Notes: generated by a model from the sequence alone, not told the origin. Counted from the first letter of the stretch, positions 7,202-13,768 are shown. The stretch: 13,999 nucleotides of DNA from Candidatus Desantisbacteria bacterium CG1_02_49_89 (GCA_001871075.1 MNUP01000019.1:1-13999); one strand, 5' to 3'. Numbers and translations are program-made.

Positions 7202-8269
7202 ATGACCGAAATGACTTCTCACGAAAGATTTAAACGAATGTACGAGCACAGGGAGGCTGACCGGGTCCCGATAATTGACGGGCCGTGGGGCGCCACGATC
7301 GAAAGGTGGCAGGCAGAAGGAATGCCGAAGGACATGGATTTCACGGATTTCTTCAAGCTTGACCACGTTGCGGGCATTGGGGTTGACAACAGCCCCAGGT
7401 ATGAATCGAAGGTAATAGAGGAAACAGACAAATACGCGATCTACACGACAAACTGGGGCGCAACCCTTAAGAACTGGAAGCACGCGGCTTCAACCCCTGA
7501 ATTCCTGGACTTCAGGGTAAAGGACAAAATAAGCTGGGCTGACGCGAAAGAAAGGATGAGGCCGGATAAAGACAGGATCCCCTGGGACCATTTGAAGGCG
7601 AACTATAAAACCTGGAGGGAGAAGGGATGGTGGATACAGGCAGGCCTGTGGTTCGGGTTTGACGTGACACACGCCTGGACAGTTGGCACAGAGCGTCTGC
7701 TTATGGCGCTCATCGAAGACCCTGAATGGTGCGCGGACATGTTCAACCACTACTTAGACGTGAATATCGCGCTGCTGGATATGGTATGGGACGCGGGATA
7801 CACATTCGATTGCGCGGGCTGGCCTGATGACATGGGTTACAAGTATAACCAGTTCTTCTCCCTGAACACTTACCGGAAAGTATTAAAGCCGGTGCACAAG
7901 CGCGCGATAGACTGGATACATTCCAAAGGGGCAAAGGCGCATTTGCATTCCTGCGGCGACGTGAATCCTTTCATGCCTGAATTTATCGAGATGGGCCTGG
8001 ACGCGCTGAACCCGCTTGAGGTCAAGGCAGGGATGAACCCTGTTGAGCTTAAAAAGAAATATGGAAGCAAGCTTGTCCTGCACGGCGGCATTAACGCGGT
8101 TTTGTGGGATGATATTGACGCGATCGAAGCGGAGATGAAAAGGGTTGTGCCTGTCCTGAAACAGGGCGGCGGTTATATATTCTCGTCCGACCACTCTGTT
8201 CCCTCGAGCGTGAGCCTGGAGAACTTCAGGCGCATCACAGCCCTGGCGAAGCAACTTGGCAGATATTAA
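7202..8269 (+). CDS. URO-D-fold methyltransferase-like protein (not HemE)
   Basis: A 355-residue cytoplasmic TIM-barrel protein of the uroporphyrinogen decarboxylase superfamily. It belongs with the methylcobamide/corrinoid-linked methyltransferase-like branch (MtaA/CmuA type) or uncharacterised relatives rather than true heme-pathway HemE. The opening ERFKRMYEHREADRVPI is typical of this branch, and the HemE substrate motif RQAGRY is absent. HLHSCGDV (H247, H249, C251) is the usual zinc-site region, followed by GLDALNPLEVKAGM and KLVLHGGINA. Near the C terminus, GGGYIFSSDHSVPSSVSLENF matches the family's last conserved block. AAAGGA (7188-7193) precedes ATG 7202; ATG 7211 is a possible alternative. 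Many anaerobes carry large sets of these proteins, often near methyl-group or glycan catabolism genes; no corrinoid protein gene is adjacent here. The substrate is unknown. Confidence 0.88.
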   Translation: MTEMTSHERFKRMYEHREADRVPIIDGPWGATIERWQAEGMPKDMDFTDFFKLDHVAGIGVDNSPRYESKVIEETDKYAIYTTNWGATLKNWKHAASTPEFLDFRVKDKISWADAKERMRPDKDRIPWDHLKANYKTWREKGWWIQAGLWFGFDVTHAWTVGTERLLMALIEDPEWCADMFNHYLDVNIALLDMVWDAGYTFDCAGWPDDMGYKYNQFFSLNTYRKVLKPVHKRAIDWIHSKGAKAHLHSCGDVNPFMPEFIEMGLDALNPLEVKAGMNPVELKKKYGSKLVLHGGINAVLWDDIDAIEAEMKRVVPVLKQGGGYIFSSDHSVPSSVSLENFRRITALAKQLGRY

Positions 8270-8273
8270 ATAA

Positions 8274-8390
8274 CGTTCATCGTGCATCGTTCTTCGTTCA
8301 TCGCTAAAGCTTTAACGAGCAACCAGCAACCAGTAACGAGTAACCGCTCTTGCGATGCACGACCCGCAAGGGCGAAGCACGAAGCACGAG
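8274..8390. repeat. Triple heptamer cluster (CGTTCAT, GAGCAAC, GAAGCAC types)
   Basis: The spacer holds three different period-7 arrays. First: CGTTCAT, CGTGCAT, CGTTCTT, CGTTCAT (8274-8301). Second: GAGCAAC, CAGCAAC, CAGTAAC, GAGTAAC (8317-8344). Third: GATGCAC (8354-8360) through GAAGCAC, GAAGCAC (8374-8387). CGTGCATCG in the first is the reverse complement of CGATGCACG in the third. The last unit ends 6 bases before the AAGGAGG ribosome binding site of the next gene. Confidence 0.88.
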
Positions 8391-8406
8391 ATGAAGGAGG
8401 TAAGGA

Positions 8407-8955
8407 ATGATCACAAAGTCAGAGAGGAAGAAGGCGCAGGACAAGGCGGCGCAGTACCTGAAAAGAGCGGGTATAGTATTAACGCCGAAGGAAAAGAAGA
8501 GCATTGAGGTCGCGGACCTGGGCTTGGGCGATTTCAGGAACACAGGGCTTGAACTGGTTGTTTACGTGAACACTCGAAGATGCTGCGCGAAGGAGCTTAT
8601 CCTGTTCCCGAAGCAGACCTGCCCCGAGCACAGGCACCCCAGGATCAGCAAGGACAACCCCGGCAAGGAAGAGACTTTCCGCTGCAGGTGGGGCAGGATC
8701 TATCTTTATGTGCCGGGCAAAAAAACAAAGAACCCGCACGCCACTCCGCCCAAAGGCACGGAGAAATATTACACTGTATGGCACGAGGTAGTGCTGAACC
8801 CCGGCGACCAGTATACGCTTTCGCCCAACACCCGCCACTGGTTCCAGCCAGGCCCGAAAGGCGCGGTTGTTTCCGAATTCTCTACAGCAAGCGTTGATGA
8901 AAAAGACTGGTTCCCCAATCCCAATATCAACAGGATAACAAAAGTCACGAAATAA
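8407..8955 (+). CDS. D-lyxose isomerase-like cupin
   Basis: A 182-residue single-domain cupin resembling the D-lyxose/D-mannose ketol-isomerase family (Bacillus YdaE-like), which interconverts aldose and ketose sugars using a divalent metal. Visible ligands are H75 and H77 in CPEHRHP, E88 in GKEETF (11 residues after H77, as in the family) and H144 in NTRHWFQPG, the expected 2-His/Glu/His set. CRWGRIYLYVPG and WHEVVLNPGDQYTLSPNTRHW fit cupin motifs 1 and 2. An N-terminal helical stretch (residues 1 to about 30) is lysine-rich and resembles that of the longer family members. AAGGAGG (8394-8400) precedes ATG 8407. It is cytoplasmic by lack of signal. The nearby glycosidase and ThuA-like protein suggest sugar catabolism, but the exact pentose or hexose is inferred only from family. 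Confidence 0.85.
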   Translation: MITKSERKKAQDKAAQYLKRAGIVLTPKEKKSIEVADLGLGDFRNTGLELVVYVNTRRCCAKELILFPKQTCPEHRHPRISKDNPGKEETFRCRWGRIYLYVPGKKTKNPHATPPKGTEKYYTVWHEVVLNPGDQYTLSPNTRHWFQPGPKGAVVSEFSTASVDEKDWFPNPNINRITKVTK

Positions 8956-8960
8956 AATGA

Positions 8961-9055
8961 CGTTCATCGTTCTTCGTTCATCGTCTTAACACATGACCCA
9001 TGACACATGACACATGACTGTTTCTGCGATGCACGATGCACGATGCACGACGGAC
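8961..9055. repeat. Triple heptamer cluster before the radical SAM gene
   Basis: Three period-7 arrays fill the spacer: CGTTCAT, CGTTCTT, CGTTCAT, CGTCTTA (8961-8988); ACACATG, ACCCATG, ACACATG, ACACATG (8989-9016); and GATGCAC x3 plus GACGGAC (9028-9055). The first and last types also frame the previous spacer (8274-8390), again in reverse-complement relation. The last unit ends 3 bases before ATG 9059. Confidence 0.9.
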
Positions 9056-9058
9056 GAA

Positions 9059-10483
9059 ATGAAAGTAACACTAGTTAACACCAACCTGATGAAGCCGCCT
9101 GTGGTGCCGGTCGGCCTTGATTACCTTGCGACTGCCCTCAAGCAGAAAGGGCATGATGTGGGCCTTCTTGACCTGTGCATGGCGGATGACTGGAAAAAGG
9201 CGTGCGACGGATATTTTGAGAAAAATCAGCCTGACGCCATAGGCGTAACTGTCCGCAACACGGATGACTGCTATTTCGCGAGCCGCGATTTTATTATGCC
9301 AGGCATAAAGCGGATCGTGAATTATATCAAGACAAAAAGCCCGGCACCGATGATCGCAGGCGGGGTGGGTTTTTCCCTGATGCCGGAAAAAGCTCTGGAT
9401 CACCTGGACATAAAACTCGGCATAGCGGGCGAGGGCGAGGAGTCTTTGCCAGCTCTTCTTGATGTTCTGGGAAAGACCGACGAATACCGGAAGATCCCGG
9501 GGCTTGTGCGCAAGGTGTCCGGGAACTTCGTCAGGAACCCGCCCAGATACATCGACCTTTCGACCATAAAGCTTTCCGCAAGGGATACAGTTGACAACCT
9601 TTGGTATTTTAACGAAGGCGGGATGGGAGCCGTTGAAACAAAGCGCGGGTGCGACCAGAACTGCATATACTGCGCCGACCCTCTTGCGAAAGGCAGGATA
9701 TGCCGCGCGCGCCCTCCGGAAGACATTGCGGATGAATTTGAGAACCTGCTGAAACTCGGGATAACCCACTTCCATCTCTGCGACAGCGAGTTCAACCTGC
9801 CTTACGAACACGCGGTTGCTGTCAGCAGGGAACTGGCAGACCGGGGACTGGGAGACAGGATCCGATGGTACATTTACGCAAGCCCTGTGCCGTTTGACGT
9901 GAACCTTGCGCGCCTGATGAAAAGCGCGGGGTGCGCGGGAATAAATTTCGGCGTTGACAGCGCGAACTACTCTATGCTCAAGACCCTTGGCAGGAATTTT
10001 ATGCCCTCAGACCTGCTCTACGCGGCGAAGACATGCAGGAAACAGGGCATAGCCGTGATGTTCGACCTCCTTATAGGGGGGCCGGGGGAAACCAGGAAGA
10101 CCGTTAGCGACACGATAAAGTTCGCGTCGGATTGCGATCCTGACAGGATCGGGGTCGCTATGGGGATAAGGGTGTACCCGGGCACGCCTTTCGCTGACTG
10201 GGTGAAAAGCGAAGGCGACAGGAAAAAGCTGCACTGGGGTAAAACAAAGGACAGCGGTTTCTTCGCGCCCGTCTTCTACCTTGAGAGCGATTTCACAAGC
10301 TGCATACAGAACCTGATAGCAGGGGATGAAAGGTTCTTCTTCCCCCACGCCAGGAACAAGAGCTATAACTACAACAACAACAAGGCCCTGGTTGACGCCA
10401 TAAAAGGCGGCGAGCGCGGAGCGTTCTGGGACATAATGAGACGTACCCCTGTGCCGAAGCGCGGCTCGGAAATAGAGTTGTGA
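9059..10483 (+). CDS. B12-binding-domain radical SAM protein
   Basis: A 474-residue protein with an N-terminal cobalamin-binding-type Rossmann domain (residues 1 to about 150; MKVTLVNTNLMKPPVVPVGLDYLATALKQ is typical) and a radical SAM core. The 4Fe-4S/SAM cysteine motif is C198-DQN-C202-IY-C205 (CxxxCxxC), followed by the usual elements: GITHFHLCDSEFN, a GINFGVDSAN stretch and DLLIGGPGET. The DxHxxG cobalamin ligand motif is not seen in the first domain, as in many BchE-like relatives that bind B12 without the histidine or not at all. Such enzymes perform radical methylation, cyclisation or rearrangement; the substrate is unknown. ATG 9059 gives the canonical N terminus; the in-frame ATG 9014 would translate heptamer repeats. 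No good ribosome binding site precedes ATG 9059, only GGACGA. No RiPP or cofactor cluster partner is adjacent. Confidence 0.9.
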   Translation: MKVTLVNTNLMKPPVVPVGLDYLATALKQKGHDVGLLDLCMADDWKKACDGYFEKNQPDAIGVTVRNTDDCYFASRDFIMPGIKRIVNYIKTKSPAPMIAGGVGFSLMPEKALDHLDIKLGIAGEGEESLPALLDVLGKTDEYRKIPGLVRKVSGNFVRNPPRYIDLSTIKLSARDTVDNLWYFNEGGMGAVETKRGCDQNCIYCADPLAKGRICRARPPEDIADEFENLLKLGITHFHLCDSEFNLPYEHAVAVSRELADRGLGDRIRWYIYASPVPFDVNLARLMKSAGCAGINFGVDSANYSMLKTLGRNFMPSDLLYAAKTCRKQGIAVMFDLLIGGPGETRKTVSDTIKFASDCDPDRIGVAMGIRVYPGTPFADWVKSEGDRKKLHWGKTKDSGFFAPVFYLESDFTSCIQNLIAGDERFFFPHARNKSYNYNNNKALVDAIKGGERGAFWDIMRRTPVPKRGSEIEL

Positions 10484-10503
10484 TTATTATTCCTCTTGTT
10501 TCT

Positions 10504-10542
10504 CCTCTCCCCTAAGGGGAGAGGATGCAAGGTGAGGGGGGG
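10504..10542. repeat. CCTCTCCCC/GGGGAGAGG palindromic dispersed element
   Basis: CCTCTCCCC (10504-10512) pairs perfectly with GGGGAGAGG (10516-10524) around TAA. A trailing GGTGAGGGGG follows. From memory, similar sequences are common between genes of many environmental bacteria. Its G-rich tail lies where a ribosome binding site for the dipeptidase gene would be. No T-run follows the stem. Confidence 0.75.
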
Positions 10543-10553
10543 AATGAGTTGTA

Positions 10554-11639
10554 ATGAAAATAAAATATATTTTGTCAGCCTGCGTTCTTTACACGGCAAC
10601 CGCGATGATAAACTTAAACGCCAAGACACTATTTGACGCTGCGGACCTTCACAGCGACGTCCTTTTAAATATCCTGGAGGATCCCGGGTACCTGGATAAG
10701 GATAAACCGGGCCAGCATACAAGTTTCAGGACGATAAAACAGGGGAATTACAGGCTTATCGTTGTGATAGTGTCCGGAGACTTCTTCTTTGACAGGAACA
10801 TGGAAAAGCCGGGCTGGATAAGCCGCAGGCTGTGGAAGGAACTCGGGAAATACAGGCTAAAGAAAAGAGAATTTGCCGGACACTGCATCGATCTTGTTAA
10901 AAAAACATTTAAGGATAAAAAGGATTTTGTGCTGGTGACAGGCCGCAAAGACCTGGATACTGTCGAGAAAGAGAAAAAGACAGGCATACTGCTCGGTGTC
11001 GAGGGAATGCGGGTGGCGGAAAATCCCGGGGACGTAGAGTGGCTTTATGAAAACGGCGTCAGGGTGTTCGGGCTTGTCTGGAACAGCGATAACAAGTTCG
11101 CGCATTCCCACAAAAGCAAATCCGGCCTGACAGAGGAAGGGAAAGAGCTTGTCAGGGCTATCGCAAAGGCAGGCGGGATAATAGACCTGTCGCATGCCTC
11201 GGAAAGGACGGTCCTCGACGCGATAGAAACGGCAGGCAGGGACTGTCCGTTCATGGCAAGCCATTCGGGGGTAAGGCAGATATCAGATGTATCCCGCAAC
11301 CCGTCCGATGAAGCGATAAAAGCGATTGCGGGGACCGGGGGCATAATAGGCGCGACTTTCTACAGGACGCTCATAAAGAACAGGAACAACAAAAGTCCTG
11401 TCTACGCTACAACAGATGACGTGCTGGACACGATTGACTGTATGGCAAAGATGATCCCGATCTCTAATGTGGCGATTGGGACGGATTACGGCTCAATTAT
11501 ACCGCCGAAAGGCCTTGAGAACGCCGGATGCATCCAGAAAATAGGCGCGGGCATGCTTAAAAGAGGGTACACTCAGGAAGAAGCCAACAAGGTTATGGGT
11601 GCAAACGCGCTTAAATTTTTAAGGAAAGCTCTGAAGTAG
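10554..11639 (+). CDS. Exported membrane dipeptidase (peptidase M19, renal dipeptidase-like)
   Basis: A 361-residue zinc dipeptidase-like protein of the M19 family, which hydrolyses dipeptides, including D-amino-acid-containing ones in some bacteria. Residues 1-23 form a signal peptide (KIK, a hydrophobic core, then LNA before KTLF), so it should act outside the inner membrane. Expected metal ligands are visible in order: H33 and D35 (DLHSD), E150 (GVEG), H214 (DLSHAS), H237 (ASHSGVR) and D311 (IGTDYGS). The last block is GTDYGS rather than the more common GSDFDG. An LSAC sequence at residues 7-10 looks like a lipobox but sits too early. ATG 10554 has only the G-rich repeat tail (about 10536-10542) as a possible ribosome binding site, roughly 11 bases upstream. 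The gene stands alone between repeat spacers. Confidence 0.92.
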   Translation: MKIKYILSACVLYTATAMINLNAKTLFDAADLHSDVLLNILEDPGYLDKDKPGQHTSFRTIKQGNYRLIVVIVSGDFFFDRNMEKPGWISRRLWKELGKYRLKKREFAGHCIDLVKKTFKDKKDFVLVTGRKDLDTVEKEKKTGILLGVEGMRVAENPGDVEWLYENGVRVFGLVWNSDNKFAHSHKSKSGLTEEGKELVRAIAKAGGIIDLSHASERTVLDAIETAGRDCPFMASHSGVRQISDVSRNPSDEAIKAIAGTGGIIGATFYRTLIKNRNNKSPVYATTDDVLDTIDCMAKMIPISNVAIGTDYGSIIPPKGLENAGCIQKIGAGMLKRGYTQEEANKVMGANALKFLRKALK

Positions 11640-11651
11640 TGCCTCCGTCCC

Positions 11652-11680
11652 TTGCATAATCTCTTTAAATATGATATAAT
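11652..11680 (+). promoter_or_regulatory. Possible sigma-70-type promoter for the htpX-like gene
   Basis: TTGCAT (11652-11657), a 17-base spacer and a perfect TATAAT (11675-11680) lie in an A/T-rich stretch after the dipeptidase gene. A second TATAAT occurs at 11691-11696. Only 3 of 6 bases match the -35 consensus, so the evidence is the -10 box and spacing. A transcript from here would begin with the large inverted repeat at 11698-11770. Confidence 0.4.
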
Positions 11681-11697
11681 GTATGTTTAGTATAATA

Positions 11698-11770
11698 GTT
11701 TAAAGGTTTCGCGGCTTAAGGGTTTGAAGGTTTTAAAACCTCGAAACCGCTAAACCCGAAACCTCGAAAC
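11698..11770. repeat. Long imperfect inverted repeat of GGTTT/AAACC words
   Basis: The left arm (about 11698-11734) is rich in GGTTT words and the right arm (about 11735-11770) in AAACC words. They meet at GGTTTTAAAACC. Reverse-complementing the right arm gives a close match to the left over about 36 bases. Each arm is itself built of 7-9 base units such as CGAAACC and CGAAACCT. It lies in the leader of the htpX-like gene. Confidence 0.75.
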
Positions 11771-11780
11771 AAATAGTTCA

Positions 11781-11808
11781 CGTACGACGTAAGACGCTCG
11801 ACGACCGA
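11781..11808. repeat. Heptamer array CGTACGA type before the htpX-like gene
   Basis: Units are CGTACGA, CGTAAGA, CGCTCGA and CGACCGA (11781-11808), directly followed by CGGAGG, which contains the ribosome binding site. Closely related to the array at 2428-2455. Confidence 0.88.
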
Positions 11809-11819
11809 CGGAGGTTTAC

Positions 11820-12677
11820 ATGAGCAATATCTGGAAAACAGGCATACTGATGGCAGCGCTGACAGCGCTGATGATCCTGATCGGAAAGGTTTTAGGCGGG
11901 ACTGACGGGATGTTCTTCGCGTTCGCGTTCGCTCTTCTGATTAATTTCGCCTCGTACTGGTTCTCTGATAAGATCATCCTTTCGATATACAGGGCAAAAG
12001 AAGTGGATGCCGTTAAATCACCCCAGCTTTACAGCACTGTCCAGCACCTTGCGAACACCATGCAGCTCCCGATGCCAAAGGTATATATAGTCCCGAGCCC
12101 TTCGCCCAACGCCTTTGCAACAGGCCGGGACCCAAAGCACTCCGCGGTCGCTGTTACAGAAGGGAACTTGCAGCTTTTAAACAGGGATGAGCTTGAAGCT
12201 GTTATGGCCCACGAAATGACGCACATAAAGAACCGCGATACCCTTATATCCACGGTTGCGGCTTCGCTTGCAGGCGCGGTCACAATGCTTGCAAGGTTCG
12301 CGGGGATGTCCGCGTTTTTCGGGGGGAGCAGGGATGATGACAGGGGCGGGGGAGGGCTTGCGATCCTGATATACCTGCTTGCGCCTCTTGCAGCGCTTCT
12401 TATCCAGCTTGCGATCTCCAGGTCAAGGGAATTCATGGCTGATGAAGGCAGCGGCAGGGTGACCAGAAGGCCTGCAAGCCTTGCGAGCGCTTTGCAGAAA
12501 CTGGTTGCCTCAGTAAAACAGGCGCCTATGGCGGCAGAACCAGCTACGGCCCACCTTTTTATAGTCAGCCCGTTTGCCGGAACCGGCTTTATACAGCTGT
12601 TCAGCACCCACCCGCCGGTCGAGCAGAGGGTTGAGAAACTGCAGGAGCTGGACAAACTTATAAGGGCAGGAAAGTAA
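11820..12677 (+). CDS. htpX: HtpX-like M48 membrane zinc metalloprotease
   Basis: A 285-residue inner-membrane protease of the M48B family that takes part in quality control of membrane proteins with its zinc site on the cytoplasmic side. Two N-terminal transmembrane segments lie at about residues 5-25 and 30-52. The zinc motif HEMTH is at 131-135, with the third ligand E204 in SREFMAD. Two more hydrophobic segments lie between them (about 143-163 and 180-198), separated by a glycine/aspartate-rich loop at 165-178. The C-terminal STHPPVEQRV block is typical of HtpX. Length matches the family. GGAGG (11810-11814) precedes ATG 11820. A possible promoter and a long hairpin lie in its leader. In other bacteria htpX is often induced by envelope or heat stress; nothing in the sequence shows which regulator is used here. 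Confidence 0.95.
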   Translation: MSNIWKTGILMAALTALMILIGKVLGGTDGMFFAFAFALLINFASYWFSDKIILSIYRAKEVDAVKSPQLYSTVQHLANTMQLPMPKVYIVPSPSPNAFATGRDPKHSAVAVTEGNLQLLNRDELEAVMAHEMTHIKNRDTLISTVAASLAGAVTMLARFAGMSAFFGGSRDDDRGGGGLAILIYLLAPLAALLIQLAISRSREFMADEGSGRVTRRPASLASALQKLVASVKQAPMAAEPATAHLFIVSPFAGTGFIQLFSTHPPVEQRVEKLQELDKLIRAGK

Positions 12678-12679
12678 AA

Positions 12680-12712
12680 CTCAGTTTACAGAGTTTATAA
12701 AGTTTACAAGTA
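12680..12712. repeat. Nonamer array CAGTTTACA type
   Basis: Period-9 units CAGTTTACA, GAGTTTATA and AAGTTTACA follow the htpX-like stop codon closely. The same words occur at 3966-4034. Confidence 0.75.
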
Positions 12713-12718
12713 GCGCTG

Positions 12719-12832
12719 TGCCCGCCAATTGGTTTGGCGGGGTGCGACGTTTCGTCGCACGACGTAGGGGCGGGCTTGCCCGCACCGTCTGTCATTGCGA
12801 CACGCCAATATTCGTGGCGGGGAAGCAATCTC
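12719..12832. repeat. Composite palindrome cluster before the SDR gene
   Basis: Several short palindromes are packed together: CGCCAA/TTGGCG, GTGCGACG (12742-12749) with CGTCGCAC (12753-12760) around TTT, GCGGGC (12770-12775) with GCCCGC (12778-12783), and CGCCA/TGGCG. A GTCATTGCGA (12791-12800) to GAAGCAATC element surrounds the last pair. The opening GCCCGCCA..TCGCAC part and the GTCATTGCGA part both have relatives after the SDR gene (13683-13890). Confidence 0.75.
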
Positions 12833-12877
12833 GTGTGGAAGGTCTATTTCGAAAACAGATCCAAAAGGAACTCCAAT

Positions 12878-13675
12878 ATGAATATAAAAGGGAAGGTAGT
12901 TATCGTAACAGGCGGAAGCCGCGGCATAGGCAGGGGGATCTCCCTTAGCCTGGCCAAAGAAGGCGCGAAGGTGGCTGTTAATTATCACAGGCACCCGGAA
13001 AACGCGAAGGATACCGCGAAGAAGATCGAATCCCTTGGCGGGGAAGCTATGATCGCCAGCGCTGACGTGACAAGCTCTTCCCAGGTCAAACACATGGTAG
13101 CTTCTGTTATTGACAAATGGGGAAGGATAGACGTTTTGGTGAACAATGCCGGGCACATCGCAGGCGGGGGATTATTAGATATCACGGAAGAAGAGTGGGA
13201 TAAAATGATGGCGGTCCACCTGAAAGGCCCTTTCCTGTGCTGCAAGGAAGTCGTGCCGCACATGATAAAACAAAGGAAAGATGAAAAGGGCTGGGCAGGG
13301 AAGATCATCAACATCAGCTCGGTCGGAGGGGTGGCAGGCCAGTCAGTCATGCATTACTGCACGGCAAAAGGAGGGCTGATCACCCTCACGCAGTCCCTTG
13401 CCAGGCATCTGGCAAAATTCAACATAATGGTGAACGTCATCGCTCCGGGGCCTACGGTCTCAGACCTTGGGAGTTCCGAGCCCAACACAGAGGAGAAACA
13501 CGAGCAGAAGAGGAAATGGGCAAGGGAAAGCGGAAAATTCCCGCTGGGCAGGATCGGGGAGCCGGAAGACATAGCCAACGCGGTATTATTCCTTATTTCA
13601 AACGACTACATTACCGGGGAGACCATCAGCATCTCCGGCGGCTGGGGCACGCTTTACAACGAGCTTCTTATGTAG
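12878..13675 (+). CDS. Short-chain dehydrogenase/reductase (FabG-like SDR)
   Basis: A 265-residue classical SDR oxidoreductase using NAD(P)H. Motifs: the cofactor-binding TGGSRGIG (residues 11-18), NNAG, the catalytic SS pair (S147 is 13 residues before the Tyr) and Y160-CTA-K164. The C-terminal GRIGEPEDIANAVLFLISNDYITGETISISGGWG is typical of FabG-like and sugar or polyol dehydrogenases. R15 and the NYHR stretch after the second strand leave NADPH or NADH open. AAAGGA (12864-12869) precedes ATG 12878; the in-frame ATG 12734 is rejected because it would translate the palindrome cluster. The protein is cytoplasmic. No fatty-acid synthesis genes are adjacent, so an alcohol or sugar substrate is as likely as a 3-oxoacyl-ACP. 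Related repeats lie on both sides of the gene. Confidence 0.92.
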   Translation: MNIKGKVVIVTGGSRGIGRGISLSLAKEGAKVAVNYHRHPENAKDTAKKIESLGGEAMIASADVTSSSQVKHMVASVIDKWGRIDVLVNNAGHIAGGGLLDITEEEWDKMMAVHLKGPFLCCKEVVPHMIKQRKDEKGWAGKIINISSVGGVAGQSVMHYCTAKGGLITLTQSLARHLAKFNIMVNVIAPGPTVSDLGSSEPNTEEKHEQKRKWARESGKFPLGRIGEPEDIANAVLFLISNDYITGETISISGGWGTLYNELLM

Positions 13676-13680
13676 CGGTG

Positions 13681-13768
13681 CCTGCCCGCCAGTTTTTGTG
13701 GAGGGCGATTTATCGCACATAAAAATAGGGACACACGGTAGGTTAATACCCCCCCAATAATTTGCAAC
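13681..13768. other. Repeat-derived spacer without a gene
   Basis: The segment opens with a diverged copy of the GCCCGCCA...TCGCAC palindrome also found at 12719-12760, including GCGA-TTTA-TCGC. It continues with an A-rich stretch, a GGGACACAC word and a C-run. No reading frame of interest is seen. It may be the end of a degraded mobile element, but that is a guess. Confidence 0.5.

Noticed and set aside
7202-8269. Uroporphyrinogen decarboxylase of heme synthesis (HemE)
   Set aside because: It lacks RQAGRY and has the zinc-type HxHxC region of methyltransferase-like relatives; no heme genes are nearby.
4067-8955. A single sugar-degradation operon from the glycosidase to the lyxose isomerase
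   Set aside because: Spacers of 130-175 bases with repeats, a TatD-like gene in the middle, and no transporter, kinase or regulator make one operon unsupported.
2354-9055. Regularly spaced short repeats that might suggest CRISPR arrays
   Set aside because: Units are 7-10 bases, directly abutting, with no unique spacers of 30 bases or so, and no cas genes are present.
10572-10583. Lipobox LSAC in the dipeptidase signal sequence
   Set aside because: The cysteine is at residue 10, too early for a normal lipoprotein signal, with the hydrophobic core running on past it; signal peptidase I cleavage near LNA is more likely.
12734-12877. N-terminal extension of the SDR protein from ATG 12734
   Set aside because: The added residues are encoded by the palindrome cluster; the SDR fold starts at ATG 12878, which has AAAGGA before it.
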